A stretch of DNA of 64,000 bases from contig JBBCBC010000031.1 of the NCBI GenBank assembly GCA_037126765.1, positions 9,619,638-9,683,637 on the forward strand, written 5' to 3'. A program made the position numbers and the translations under genes. Numbering within the stretch: position 1 is the first letter of the stretch; each line of letters opens with the position of its first letter. The notes beneath the pieces are model-generated. The model did not search any database. It was not told where the DNA came from and was given only the letters and a program-made list of their open reading frames with translations. The stretch is from Stenogyne calaminthoides (Eukaryota; Streptophyta; Magnoliopsida; Lamiales; Lamiaceae). This document shows, piece by piece, positions 1-15,000 of this stretch.

Positions 1-46
1 CATCGAGACGAATGTCACGTGAAATAGCAACGCAAATGCTCACTTA
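1..46 (-). other. Broken reading frame of FRY at the window edge
   Basis: The exon reads well down to ...AEIAYENDEDF and then meets TAA at 44-46. No intron follows: the reverse strand of bases 33-41 reads EHL and that of bases 1-27 reads LFHVTFVSM, both expected from the family but in different frames. At least two small indels are needed within about 30 bases. TAAGTGAGC superficially resembles a splice donor, but the conserved residues continue immediately after it. Confidence 0.7.
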
Positions 47-3000
47 AAAATCCTCATCATTCTCATACGCGATTTCAGCGAGTAGAATCAACGCGATATC
101 CGCTTGCGTCAACGTATGTTGCTGATGGCCCTGTAAAGCTGACTGAAGCTCTTTAGCATTGATACCGTGGGTCCCAACGCTGGAGAGCATTCCATCTTCA
201 ATCCCAGAATTCGGGGTATCAATGACGTAATCTCCACTGTCACGAGACATGTGGCGACTACGTAAGCTTCCCGTAGAACTCCGCACACCCAATAAAGGCC
301 CAGACATGTTGACCAATGACGGTATAAGTTGACCAGAGCGGTTAGCAGTTACAGGAACGACGTTAAGCTCTGGAGCCATAGGAGTCAACGGGCCTGACGC
401 ACTTCTCCCACCAACAGCAGCTGTTCTCCAGCTTAAACTTCCACTAGTGTTTCTTAAGTGGCCATCGAGAGAACCTCGAACTAGTAAAGGAGACATGTGA
501 GGCTGGCTATCGATAACGGAGGTGATTTGCGCAGCAGTAGGGGCCTGAGAGAATTCTAAAACAGCGCCTCCAACAGTATCACCTTTATTAGCATATGGTC
601 TCAGTGGCTCCACAGTATCTTCGAGCATTCGTTGAGCCAATTGGTAAACCAAGTGGTCAATCGTGCGCTGTGGGCAAATACGAGCTAGATATAAACTCAC
701 TCTTTTAGCAACCGAAAAGTATGTAGCAAATGCTCCACTTATTTCTGCTGATGCATTCGAATCACAATCTTCGATCCCTTTCGTGATCAAGAAATCAAGA
801 ACGGGGCTTATATTCCTAGGCTTGCTAGCTATCGTGCTCCATAACTTCTCGATTTCATCGGGAAATTGATCCCCGTGCCGCCATGTGACATAATAAAGAC
901 TTTTCAACAATCTTTCACTCCAACCCGAGTCTTTTAATTTCCAAAAATTGAGATTCTCGATCCACGGAGCCATGCAGGTTAGAACTTGATGTTGTGCGAT
1001 TATGTCAACTGCATCGAGTTGCCGTTGCATGATTTCTTCGCAAAGAAGTTGACTCAATTCAGGATGATCTTTAGCGAGTTTACAAGAGAGTTTGTATTGG
1101 AACTGTTGATAAGAGTCGGGAAGGTTGCCAACCACGGCAGCTCGGTAGCTTCCCGCCCCCTCGACGCCATCCTCGGCCCATTCGCGGACGGAAAGTGTCT
1201 CGAGCATTTGAAGGGCATCATCGCGAATTTGCCTAGAGGGGTCCACCACTTTGTAAAGGATCAAACTTAATAGCCTCTGGATTTCGCATTTTGGAATCTC
1301 TTGACGCATGTAAACTTCAGCCAATGCGCTGAAATAGCCGTCGGCTATCGCAGCATCGGAATAATAGCACTGCACCAAATTATAAATAATTAGAAACTTT
1401 TGTTGAAAAAAAAGACATGATTGCCACATCAATGAACATAGAAAGGAAATGTGTTTGCCAAATAAACCTAATAAGAAATGTTTTATCATGTCAAATTTAC
1501 TACCGCAGTGGTGCAATAGGATGTAACTAGGAAGCCATCGCTAGCAAGCAGTAAACAAAAATATGGACATCAAATGTGTTGATTATGGAAGAAACGACTA
1601 AAGGCGTAATGTGCATGTTTAGTTACTAAATCGCTGCAAAAATCATCACATTTTCGAAAATTGCATCCTAATCTAAAATTGAGTCTTGGCGAACAAATTT
1701 ACAATTCTAAAAAAATTGCAATGCGAACTTCTGGGCAGATTAACTCTTGCCCGTTTCTGACATATCATCCTACTTGGCAACAATTTAAATCCCAAACGAC
1801 GTCGTTAAAAAAAAAATACACAAGCAGGCAAGAGTCAATATTCCTCGAGGTTTTATTTGCCAAAACTCAAATTGCATTTGCAAAAAGATGGTGATTTTAT
1901 CAGCAATCAAGTCAATTTAATATTTAAAAACTGAGCTAAAATACCCCTTTGAACACAGAAATGCAATTGTTGCATTCAAAACATGGTACAACAGAATACC
2001 CTGCTTCGTAAATAGTCTTGGCTAACAGGCAAACTACTCCCTCCGTTCCAACTTATCTGTCGTTTTAGGGTGTTTCACATAGATTAAGAAAGTCATTTAA
2101 TACCTATAAACATTTTTATAAAATGACTAATAAACCTCTTACAGATCATCAATGAATCATTTATGGTCATTTATCACAAACATTAAGGGTAAAGTTGGAA
2201 AACCAAAAGCGACATATTTTGGAACAAATTTTTTTCCCTCCAAAACGACCGTTTAATTGGAACGGAGGGAGTAACTATCAGTACAATACAGACTTCACAA
2301 TACCTGATCAATGCAGGCTGGAAATAGGTCCAAATTAGTGAGAAGAAGATTCTTTAGAGCCAGTTTTGCCAGAGAAACTCGATGTTGACCACCTCTATGC
2401 CTATCACGGCCCGTTACTCCACGCCCAACATCTCCCGTATATTTCGCATAAGACGGAGTTCTTGGATCAGCCGGTGAAAAACCGAAAGGTGCTCTGGGAG
2501 CAGGCTCGATGAACAGGCTATTGATCCAAGAAATTACCCGCCCACTCATCTTCCTTGCATTGTCATCAAAGCAGGGTCCATATAACAACGAAGCCATCGC
2601 ATTCATTGAGGCCCATTGTATTGCTTCAACCTGTTCGCTCAATTCTTTATCGAACGAAAGTTTATCGATAGAGTCTTTTGACCGTGAATGCTGGCTGGAT
2701 TTGTAACGCTCAACTTCACGCCGATAATCACTAACACCGTCCTGATTCCATGAACTGCCCGTATCATCAGCCCAGGTAAGGAGAAGATCGAAAAGTCGTT
2801 TTCGAGTTCTGATATCGAATTTCTCTGACTTCGAATCGACAAATTCGGGAGCCAAATATCGTAGAACAGAAGCAAGTGCATATCGGAGAGGTTGCATCTC
2901 GTGAAAATTCTCTGCAGGAGCTGTCAAAATCATTCGAGTTGTTTCTTCAATGAATTTCAAGTAATGAAGACGAAAAAACGGCTTTATGCCTAACATGCCG

Positions 3001-6000
3001 GGCCATATTTTTTCAGCGACAGTGCGGTATATGTTTGCAATATGGGTAACGTAGTTCTTCCCCGCCGAGACTTTTGACTCTGCATTAATAACAATGGTAA
3101 ATAACTATATAACAACTTCAAGCAGAATCAGGCATGAAAAAAGGTGTAGCATATGTACTACATTCAATTGGCTAAGAATGAGATCTGAGTTTAATGTGAG
3201 TTTTACCATGCAACTGGTTTGCAATTTGTGCGTATTTTTAATCAGTTTTATTCGTTTCATTAAAAGGTATTAATTTGATAGTATTAGTGTTCCATTAAAA
3301 AGTATTAGTTGTTTTACTATAAAGTGATAGTTGCGAATCAGTGGTGCGGTAAAATTACTTTACATAAGACCAACTCTTTTGAAAATGTTGAAAGATCCTC
3401 TCTTTATTATTAGTTTGACATATGGCCAATCTAATATATATGTGTTTTGTATGTGTGTGTGTGTTTGTACCATGTTACATCAGCATAAACTACTTGTACC
3501 ATGCTACAATGTACAAATGTTTTATTCTGGTGTTCGGCTCCATAATAAACCCACCGTCGGGCTCCATATCATTACTCTATATACATATACACACACACAT
3601 ATATATCAGCACATGAATTGATGCAACTGCCTCTAGAATAAGATTAGACAACTAATGCTTATGCAAAGGGAAAAAAGGATCAAGAATATAAGCACAGATA
3701 TTATGAAATACAGAGAAGGGAAAAACTAGAGAAGGGACAAAGAGCCAGAAAGAAAATATGAACATTATCTCTGTTGTTTATCATGTAGTACCTTCCACTT
3801 CGGTTTTGCCTCTGTCTCTAGAGAAACCTCGTCTATAAATGATGCAAGCTCGCTGAACATTATTTCACATACATCCAGATGCGAGTGACCAAGCGCCATG
3901 GTGGCTGCATGCTGCAGGGGGAATATAGTACTTGTTAAACAACATACAATTATTCCTTCTAATCTTCCTACTCATAATTTCTCATGATTGACAAATTAAC
4001 TTTGCATGACCAAGTTAATTAATACAAGGGTAAATAGGGAAGAATATTATTAGTCAACCTTGAAACCTACAAAACATCAAAATAATTTGCAACAAAATTT
4101 GAGACCTAAAACATCAAGTATTATGGAACGGAGAGAGAAATGTATTACACAAATTTTAAAATTTTAATGGAGGCAATCATAGATCATACTAACATAGTTT
4201 AAATTTTTAACTAGCAGGATTCCATGGATTACATAACAAAATTGCACCATATAATGGGATACTCCCCAGGTTAAAAACTGTATGGAAGAATATATTCCAA
4301 AAGAACTGCAAATTTTGTGTAAAAGTAATGTTCTTTCTCTTAATGGCAGTAATTGAAAGAATAAACTCAGAATACTCAGTAAGTTTCATTATTTCTCATC
4401 ACCCGTAAGAGTCTTTACAAATATAGAGAATACATACATGCATAGGAAGATCTAGCATCAGTTATTATTTTATGTTTTCACTTTCTATAGAAGCGTGCTC
4501 CTATTATATTTGGCTTTTCACATGGTAAAGCTTTAGTTTCTAAAGCATTCCAGAAAACTCAGCAGCATTACTATCAGATGTGTGTTTGATACAGGCACAT
4601 TGAGAGATAATTACAGTCTACACTATGCGATCTCAAAATAAAACACACAAACACACGCATTTTGAAAAATTAAAGCTGTGTTATCGATTCTGAGGATATC
4701 ATCATTTAATCTCTAAATCTATAATGTATAATCTTCTGAACATTTAAAAATTGGTTTTCCAACTCACAGAGATAAAATTGTAAGCTGGAAGGAGTTGAAC
4801 AACTAGAAAGGCTTTTGGATTCAGATTTAATCAGTTCCAGTTAAAATATTTACCATTTATATTTAGTTCTGATAAAGTTGATGTATATTTTTTCCGAATT
4901 TGTTTCCTCAATTTGCCCTAAGCACTCAGTTGTATGTGCAACTTTCTGTTGATAAAAAAATGTTACAATCCGCCCTTGAGTGGGAGATTGCACCAGCAAC
5001 CTCTCAGGCTTTGTTCCGACTGACTTTTAATGCCTTGAAAGACGCTTCATAAAATGATTTATAAATCCATATCACTTTCCTAGCTCCCCACTCCACTTTT
5101 TTTTTTTTTTCAAATCCATATCTGTGTTTGTTTCTCCGGATATTGGTATAGGATTTCAAAGGCTCTAAACTTCTTTCCTATAATACCTATAATGCACCTT
5201 TTACTTTTTTTTCAAACAAATTTTCAATAAACTATCATCTATCACCCACTTTTCAATTATTACTATCTACCCAATTCAACACTCTCTCTCCTCCATTTTA
5301 CTTTACACACTCTCTTCCCTACTATACACACAATTTCCAATACACAATCAAGCATCTATCTCCTTTATTTCCAAAATCCTATACTATCAAATTATACAAA
5401 ATCTACGCTCCCATACATATACAAAATCCACACTCCCATACATATACAAAATCCAAATACATCTTTTACTATTCATCACCACCTACTGGATTTAAAATCC
5501 ACTCCAATACATAAACAAACATACTTAGAGCATCCAAACAATAAAACAAGCAGAGAGTTCCTGAATGTTGTCTTCACCATTTGTGAAAACTGAGAGGAAT
5601 AGCCGGGATAGGAACATAGAACCAGAGAGATGTAATAAAAGTTTGTTGGAAGCAGCAAGTACTTACAACTTGCAAGTCAGAACCAGACTTGAGGGAAGGA
5701 AATATCAGATGGAATAGTTCTTTTGTTGCTGCTGAGCCCCCACCTTCTCGACTATCAAGTGGACACGAGCATGCAAACATTGCATACATAAGCCATTGGT
5801 CCAGCTTATTGTCTGTGTCCTGCGACTGATTAGCCTTTCCACCCAATTCGGCTGGTGTGATATGAGCAAGGCGCTGGATAACCTCTAATCTGCAATAGAG
5901 TACAATATAACTGTCTGAATACACAAGTCATACATTTAAGTTGAAATGAAAAAGGAGGATATAATGGAGTGTACTGCTTCCTAGGAACAGACATTAAACT

Positions 6001-9000
6001 GTGGCTGCAATGTTTATTTATTAAATACTTCCATTTTACTTTACACACTCTCCTGTTGGTTCAATTACTTAACATCCAGGCAAATTCTTAGAAAGAATAT
6101 GAGAGATTTAATTGTAGGGTATAGGGCAAAGTCATATGTAAACCAGTTTTACCATGCAACTGCTTTGCATTTTGTGTGTATTTTTAACTGTATTAGTTGT
6201 TTCATTAAGGGGTATTAGTTATTTCACTATAAAGTATTAATTGCAAAACAGGTTCTCTGTAAAACTGTTACATAAGCCAACTCATTGTAGAAATGTTTAT
6301 TTACTTTGCTTCCCGAACAGAACTAGGACAGAGCTCAGCGGCATATTTGACAATCTCACTTAGACAACGAGCCCATCTATATTTATCGGGACTCTCAAAC
6401 AGGATAGACTGGAGAGTCGCATCAGGAGGTACGGCATCTGACTCTCGTCTTAGATCAAAAGGACGACCAGAATCCCAATAGCAGCTCTGAACAATATCAT
6501 CCTGTAAAAACAGTGCTGGTTAATCTCGGTACCACACTAAAAAGAAACAGAATTTGAAAGTACAACCCGTTGAAGCCACAATGTGGTACCCACCCCATTC
6601 TCTTCTAGAACATCGATTATGAATATCGGTTCAGCTTCGTTTTTTAAGATCTGATCTGGCCGTTCTTGCATGGAAAGTTCCCGTATATCATGCCGTAAAC
6701 CACGGACATAACGCAGCAACTCTAAAGCAGTATGCCTAATCTGACTATCCACAGAACTAAGGAATATAAGACCGACTGCATCAATCTCCGAAGCACGAAA
6801 TTCGAATGCATCCTGAGGCTGCTTAAAGGATGACCTCTTCAATCCCTCGTATCTTTGTAAACGCTTTAAGTCAAGGGCATCATGGTCAATCTTATCGTCT
6901 GATAGACACGCTTTCCAGAAACGCATAAGGTCGAGAAGGCGTCCCAATGATGTCTGAATGAGAAGAGGGAACTCGTCTGGAAGACGTAGGATGAAATTCG
7001 ACATCCCTCTCATAACTGCAAATCGACGGTGAGGAAGGTATCGCACAATCCGATTCAGAACTTGCACGGCTTCCTCACGAACGCCGGGATCGATACTGAT
7101 GCCATGTTGAGGAATTATTTCGGTGATTTTATCACTCCGGCCAACTTCTTCGATGAGATAAGGTATGCACTTTAGCACAGAACGAAAAAGATACCCTTGA
7201 GACTTCTCTTTTGTAACAGCATCTGCAGAAGTACTTTTCAGCTGTATGTCCATTTTTTATTTATTTTTTGCAAAATATTTAATTGGAGTTTGGAAAATAG
7301 TAAAACTCTCAATTAGGGGCCTCAAAGATTTTTCCTATCGATTCAGGATCTAAAAAATAGAAAACTATCAATGCGGGATCTGAAAGATAGAAACTACTGG
7401 TTTTAGGACTCGCACATTCTAAGACCATGTTTGACATGCATACTTTCTAGTTATCCAACAATATTTTTATAAATCACAACTGCAGAAAATAAAAGATACA
7501 TTAATTTCACATGAGTGGGTTAAATAAGAAAAAATAAAGTTGAAATGAAAAAATAATATGTACATTAATAAATAAGGAATAAACTATAAGATGCCAAACA
7601 TGATCGTAATATTTATGAGTCCTAAATTGATAATTTTTATCTTTCAAGCCTACATTGATAGTTTCCTATTTTCAGGTCCTGAATCAATATGAAAAATATT
7701 TCATATCCTAAATTGATAGTTTTAGTAACTTTCAGGCCCTGAATTGGCAATATTCCTATTTAAGTTGAAGGAGGCAATTCAGCAAACATAAAAGCATACA
7801 TGTGACTAAGTTACTACCTCACATGTACATTCTAAGGTCTACACTACACATAAGCTTGACTCTGTGTCAGTAGATACTTTACTTATACATTAACAGAATC
7901 AAATAGCATTGGGAAGGAAAAAAATGAGTTTGAGAACAGAATCAAATAGAAAGAAAAGTGTGACATGCGATATTTCGTGTTTCATTAAGGAATAAAGATC
8001 CAATGAAATGATTGTTTCCCACATGCAGAAAGTGATCAAAGATAAATAGTGGTAATGAAAGTCAAACCATAAAGACAAGCTTATTCGCATACAAATAGAC
8101 AATAATTCTCATTTTTATTTCTCTGTCTTCATTCAATAAACTGAAGGAACTTATAATACTAAGTTTTGTGTGGTTTAGTGAATAAAAAAAACTAGAGTTA
8201 TTAATTCTTATGTAGACCACTTATTCCTATATTTGACCACTCAACCACCGCTAATTCTACTTTACTGTTCGTAGCAATACTCAAGCTGCAGAAACATCCA
8301 GCCAATAGCTCGCTCAAAATAATCTAGATGTCCTGATATATTCAGAGATATTCTTTAGTGGTCCAAAAAATGTTAAAATCTGAGACCATTAACTCCTGAA
8401 TTTGCCTTTACGTGACACAGGCACATACATACATGTATTATGAAAGAGAGAGAGAGAGAGCGAGAATTACCTAAATAATAAGTAATCCTCGAAATAATCT
8501 TATACAAAATGAGCACAGGACTTACAGATATAGGTTTCAGCTAATTCTGCTCACACAGTTCTATAAACATGATTTGGACTGACAAACAACAACAATTAAC
8601 AAACTGCATTTGCCAGCTTACTACGTGAAGAATTAACATGTCAAGATAACACCTCATTATCGACCCTAGAAAACTGCAAGAGCTGTAAAATATTACCTAT
8701 TGTAGTCTTTGAAGAAGTAAGAAGAGCCTGACTGTAGGTTTTATGGCAAGATCTCAAAATTGCTTCGATGGCAGCCTTAACTTTTGGGATGTAGTGACCA
8801 ATATTGTGAACTGCCAAAGCAGCATAACGTTCAGTAAGCTATGATATTTATTCAGAAGGTCAACAAAAAGGAGATCATTCATAATAGACAAAAGGGTTTA
8901 TTGCATAAAAAATCACAACCTTTTCACGTTTTTTAATTACAACATATGTTTTTAAAATTTGCAATTTGATACACAGACTATTTAAATTTTGCAATTATAA

Positions 9001-12000
9001 CATATGACTATTTTTTGGCAAGTTAAGTTGATGTGGCAGCTGAATATTTTCTGATAAAACTGCAAATAAATTTCGACCATTATTATTGTTTCAATTTAAT
9101 CACAGCCTTTTATTTTATTTTTTGCAATTTCATATACTGCCAAATCAACAGGATTTACCGCAAATAGTCATGTGATAGAATTGCAACAATTTAAAAGGTC
9201 GTGTATCGAATCGCAAATTTTAAAAACATATGTTGTAATTGAGAAAACGTGAAAAGTTCATGATTTATTTGCAATTTAACCCTAGACAAAACAACAATAA
9301 ATACCGTGAAGAATTTCCAAGCCAACATGCTGGCTGGTGGGAGACATGACAATGGCAAGCAACGCACGAAGACCAATAACTTTTGCCTCCGGGCTATCTT
9401 GCTTCAGCAATTCCAGTATCGTGTGGTTCATCGCAAAATCAAGATTATGATCTGCAATAGTTACGCAGAATTCCACAAGTTTATCATGTTGGACATCCTG
9501 AGTCAGCATTCCCCTTCCTTAGAATTGTCACAAGTTGAGAGCTAACACTATCCAGGTAATCCCATACACGATTCGGAGGTTGTGCATCACCATGGACACT
9601 CAAGTAAAACCTCAGAACACGATGTAGGCAATCTAAGGCCATGAAGCGATGGTTCTTATCCTGAAATGTAAATAAGAGTACAATATAAATGGTAATTCTT
9701 GATATCGTAATAGTGCACATTGCATCTATAAACTTACCCTGAGATGTTTGTATAGTTGTTCCATGTGAGAACCAAAGTTACTGAGAAAAACATTAGGATC
9801 ACCAAGACATAGGAGAAGTGTCACCAAAGGGTAACCAACCTATAGGGAGAAAATGTTTGAAACACAGCATCAGTCAAAATATCCAAAATACATATTAAAA
9901 CTGATATGTCATCAATGTAAGAAAGGTTGGCATAAAAGATAAAACAAGATACAACTTACAAGGCTCTCAAGGATCAAAAGAAGTAATGGGGCGCTTGGTT
10001 CAAAAATTCCTCAATGGGAATGGTAATGGGAATGAACATGGGGTAATTGTGATGGTTAATGAGAATAAAAGAAGTCAAGAAGGACGTTTGCATCCCCCAG
10101 GGTATAATTGAGAGTTAAGTCTTATGTAGAACAGTTTTACCATACAACTGGTTTGCAACTACTCCCTCCGTCCCACAAAGATGATCCACTTTCATTTTCT
10201 TACAGAACAATAAAACATCATACTGTTATGCTTGAAATTTTGGATTTTACCTATAAAGTTCCTATATATCCTTATTTACTGAATACAAAAACAATAATGT
10301 TTAGTCCCGATATACATTACACACGGGGATTTTAAACAGTTTACACATTTTCAACATAGAAGTGACAATAATTTGGGACAGATCAAAATGTAAAAAACAG
10401 CTAATACTTTTTAATGATACGAATAGTATTAAACTTATACATTTAATGAAACAACTAATACTGTTTAAGAATACACACAAAATGCAACCCAATTGCACAG
10501 TAACACTGGTTTACATAAGACTTCTACATAATACGAACAATATAATCAAGATAGACATAAAGCAGAAAAAGCTGTTCTCCCTAACCCCCTACAAACAGAA
10601 ACTTACAGCTATATGTTTACTCTGTTTATCCATCCAATGCATCAGCTGCCTCCTTATTCGTGCTACAGCTTCGTACCAAAAGGAGAGTGCAGGTTCAACG
10701 CCAAAAGGAGGCCAGTGACCTTTTCCACCATCAGCAAGTGGGGCAAGTATGTTTGAAAGCATGTTGCATAGTGCATGGTGAAGTTCACTTTTACGCTTGT
10801 GAGGAGCTCGATTTAGAGGGTTGGCTTTTGCAACAAACGAGGCTGATGCATTCAAACCACCTTCTGTTTTAACCTGAAAATCATTTCTTCATCATCCAAT
10901 GTTTTTGTAATAACTTGATTAGTGACAATATTCACGGAATGATATCATCTGTGGCACTTTTAGCATTCCACTTTGTGTTCCACAATCTGGATGTATGGCA
11001 TGTGGATGGTAAAAAAATAATCAACGGACTGTATATGCCATACTGACATGTGTTAGTGATACATAGGGTGGAACTCAAATTGGAATACGAAAAGTGGCAC
11101 AAAGGAATCGAAGTGAATATTCACACATACCCCGAGCTTAAGGTAGCGCATCCCATTGATAATACTAAGTGTTTCACTTCTTGCAACACTGGTATCAATT
11201 CGGCGAGTATTGAGCTCCATGAAGAAGCGCTCGGTCACAGAACTAAATCTGTCGAGCCAGTGATAAAAACATGCAAATGTCAGATTTGGCAAAGCCTTAT
11301 GTAAACCTGTTATACCATGCAATTGGTTTGCATTTTGTGTGTATTCTTAAACAGCATTAGACGTTCATTTAAAAGGTATTAGTTTGATAGTAATAGTTGT
11401 CTAAATTTTGATAGTTGCAAACCAATTGCACGGTAAAATTGTTTTTTACATAAGACCAACCCATCAGATTTTAGTGCTGAATGTAGCATAAAGACATCTT
11501 ATGCACATCATCTGTCATTAACTTTTTGACAGACTACGGTATTGAGAAATTCAATACCCAAGCTACGAATTCGAATGAAGTTCAGAGACAATTGACCTGA
11601 TCACTTAATCTTAGAGTCGCATAAGATTATCTATGATCGTTATTTCCTAAGTTTGGAATGAAATGTGGTTTTATATGGAGCTGATAATTCAATTTGTCCT
11701 TAGTCTTCTTTATTTTTATTGCCTCAAAGCTCTTGCAATTTTCTTTCATAAAAGAAATACTAAACTGATATTTCCTTATGGATGAATCAACTGAGCTGAA
11801 CATGGCATTAATTGGATCCTCAAATTTTTATTACAAAACCTATATAAATTTAAATGGGCAGGATCCTTTTAATATGTACAATTTGATAAGAATGTCGGCT
11901 TATCCACAATTTAAAGGTGCTGCGGTTCACATCATTCAGTTTTTACCTGATACGTGATAAAGCACCAAGGAGCTGTGCAACTAGATCCAGCAAAAGTCCC

Positions 12001-15000
12001 CTTAGGTCAACAAGGGAAGGATACTCAACTTGGCTAACAACCCTGCCATTATCAAACATAGAATTTAGAACCATGCATTTTTTTTTTTAATACCATGAAG
12101 CAGATTTGCAAAGATACGTATACATGGAAGTTTTTTATATGTGTGTAATATGTATGTTGATATAAGATCTATCTTTATCTTTATGGGACTGGGAATGTGA
12201 TTACAAGAGTTTTACAAAAGAGTGGTTCTAAAAGGTTTGAAAATTCCCGGAATTTTCCAACTAGCAACAGTGAGATGTTATAGTGGGGGACTATTTCAGC
12301 TGCCTGTAATTTTTATATGTGTTCATTAAATTTTCAATTTATTAATTTTGGTCTTGTCTTGTACAAATTTTGAATTTTGGCTGGAAATTTATTGTAGGAT
12401 ACAAAATGGCATGAATAAGGTATCAAATGATGGGATTAACTGAGAAGAACATAACAGTGTAGGCCTCGACGACCCTCGTCTAATCGTGAATAACTCAAAT
12501 TAGCCACAAAAATGATTATACTTTGCGATTTATGAGTCGCAATATATACACGGGTGTCGTGTAATCGAAACGTGAAATTAATTAATAGGGATAATTACTG
12601 GCAGGTACAAATGAGATTGCATATACAGTTAAAATTGCACTTGAAAGTGCAATTGTACCTACATATATGCAACCATTTTGTACCTGCCAGTAAGTTTTTA
12701 AAAAAAAATTGTACCTATCAGTAATTTTTCCAAATTATATAAGGGTTTAAATTTAATTCCTGGATGAGACGGTTCAAATGAAAATGGTGGCCACCGTCGA
12801 CGTGATCTGAATACAAAATTAGGGTAACTTTTCGATAAAAAATGAAATTTTTGACAAAAATGACACAAAAAGAGAACATCTTCAAGTGTCATTCCTTTTT
12901 TTTATACACATGAATTTTCTAGTATTCAAGGAAATGCAACTAATTGTTCTTCATTTAGTGTGCCATCCTTCGAAATTCAAATCGACACAAACAACACTAA
13001 ACACAATTATATCTGCCACTGTGATGATGTATGTATGCGTCAAAGCATTTGTATGTTTATACTCTGCATTGAAAAACAGGCATGAATTTCAACCAGGAGG
13101 GATAAACAGCTAAAGATGTTCGAAATGTCGTTAAAGAATCTGTGATTTGCTACATCTATCATTTTTTAAGTAAGGTAAAACATCATTACCTGTCTGCATT
13201 GATTAGCCAGTCAAAGACAAAGTTTTCAAGTCCAATCCAAAGTTTTTCTGCCAAAGGAGGATGCCTGTTAATACTTTCAAAACTTTTTTTTTTGTGGGGT
13301 AGAGTGAGGTAAATAAGTGAATTTTGCGAACCAAAGGATTCAAGGGACCACTAAAGCATGAACAAACCTGTAAGTCCTTCTTGTGGGCAGCACTCGACGA
13401 AACGAATACATGCCGAGCAAAAAATACATTCCACTGCTAACTGTACAATGAAACATCAAAATATAAATCAAGTTTGTTTGAACTGCATTTTCAGAAAAGG
13501 TCTTAAGAATAGCTTTTAAGATAGAAAAGGGATTAAAATGGTTTTCTCCAAGAACCATTAATGATTTTATTTTCCTTTTAGTAATCCCAATTTCGCCAGC
13601 ATCAATACTATGAAATATCGCTATGACAAAGTTCAGTAATTTATCAAATTTCCTTGTATCTTCTTTTGCGGACAGTGGTCCTATTATTGACAAACACTAA
13701 CAATTTCCTTACATCGTCTTTTGCGGACAATGTTCTAAGTAATTAATCAAACTGGGGAGAGAGAGAGAGAGAGAGACCTTTCTTTGAAATGTTGAAGCAT
13801 CATTTGCACCTTTTGGAGATTCACTGCATTGGAATCCAAGAATTTTTAGAGCAAGTGAAGCATATACTAGAGTATTGTATCCTATACTAATCGAGACTGG
13901 AGTAATGTACTTTTATATTGTACTATTATCTCGATCAGGATTTCTCATTATTATTTTCTTAATAAATTTTTCTGTTTCTTATCCCAAAAAAAGAAAAGAA
14001 AAAGTGTTCCGTGCCTTCACATTAGCTATTAGAACAATGAATAATCACAAAGCTTGCCTTTGTTAACCACCATTTCTAGACCTGTTCAACTCAACGTAAT
14101 AATTAATACCTACAGTGCAGGTGGTTTTGATGTACTGAAAACATTTAACAGTTTGTTTCAATATAACTATGCTAAGGAATATCATCAAACTTTAAAAGAA
14201 CATAAATAACATCAACTCGGTTCTTAAGATTCACCAGCCAAAAAAACTTTCATGATTTGATGCAATCTTAGAGTGAAAAGAACCTCGGAAGGTTTCGGAA
14301 AAAGAATTATTTTACTGTGGCGAATTAATAAACTATTTTGGGTAGCAATAGAGCTCCATTGTCAAGCTGGTAGCCTAAGCAGAATTTCCAGAGCCTATAC
14401 TGATATTAACTTGGCATTGTGATTTACCTGCATCAGTTATAAACTTTCTTGAAGAGATTTAAGAAGCTAAACAGCATTTGAATGCTTCGCAAATAAAGGA
14501 CAATTTCTATGGCACACACTTTTAAAACTACAACTTTCTAGTCAAAGTGTCAAACGTGACGAACTTGTCAGCCACTGACATACTCCTGTTATCGTCAAGA
14601 TTTTATATGGAAAATGAACTTAATAGATAGCATCATTACTATGTGATAGGGAATACATTTAACAAACAATCCATAAAACGAAGATAGTTCGCTCAAATAG
14701 AAACGATTTTATAGAGATGGTAACCTTTCTCTCCATCGTGAAAGGGCTTCCAGTAAAGGTATGGGTGTGTGTCGAGCCACCATTGCTAAAGAATCTAGTA
14801 CTTGCTCGTAAGCCGGATCTGATGGCCGTAGGTACTGTCCATCCTGCAGAAAGTTCCGCCATAAATAATCAAGCAGTAATTGCTCATTATGAAAAGCACA
14901 AATCTTCGGAAAAAGGCAGTTTGACATATCGAAAGCATCCATATATGACGTCACGAAAAGATCTCGCGAATACTCCACTATCCTATATTTGTCATCCCTT

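Noticed and set aside
1370..1516. N-terminal extension (MHHCGSKFDMIKHF...) of the longest FRY open frame
   Set aside because: A canonical acceptor (TTTGGTGCAG) ends the intron at 1370, and family similarity begins only with CYYSDAAIADGYF.
5400..5456. Short direct repeats (CCCATACATATACAAAATCC) considered as a CRISPR-like array
   Set aside because: Two adjacent 26-bp copies without spacers in a plant intron: a simple tandem duplication.
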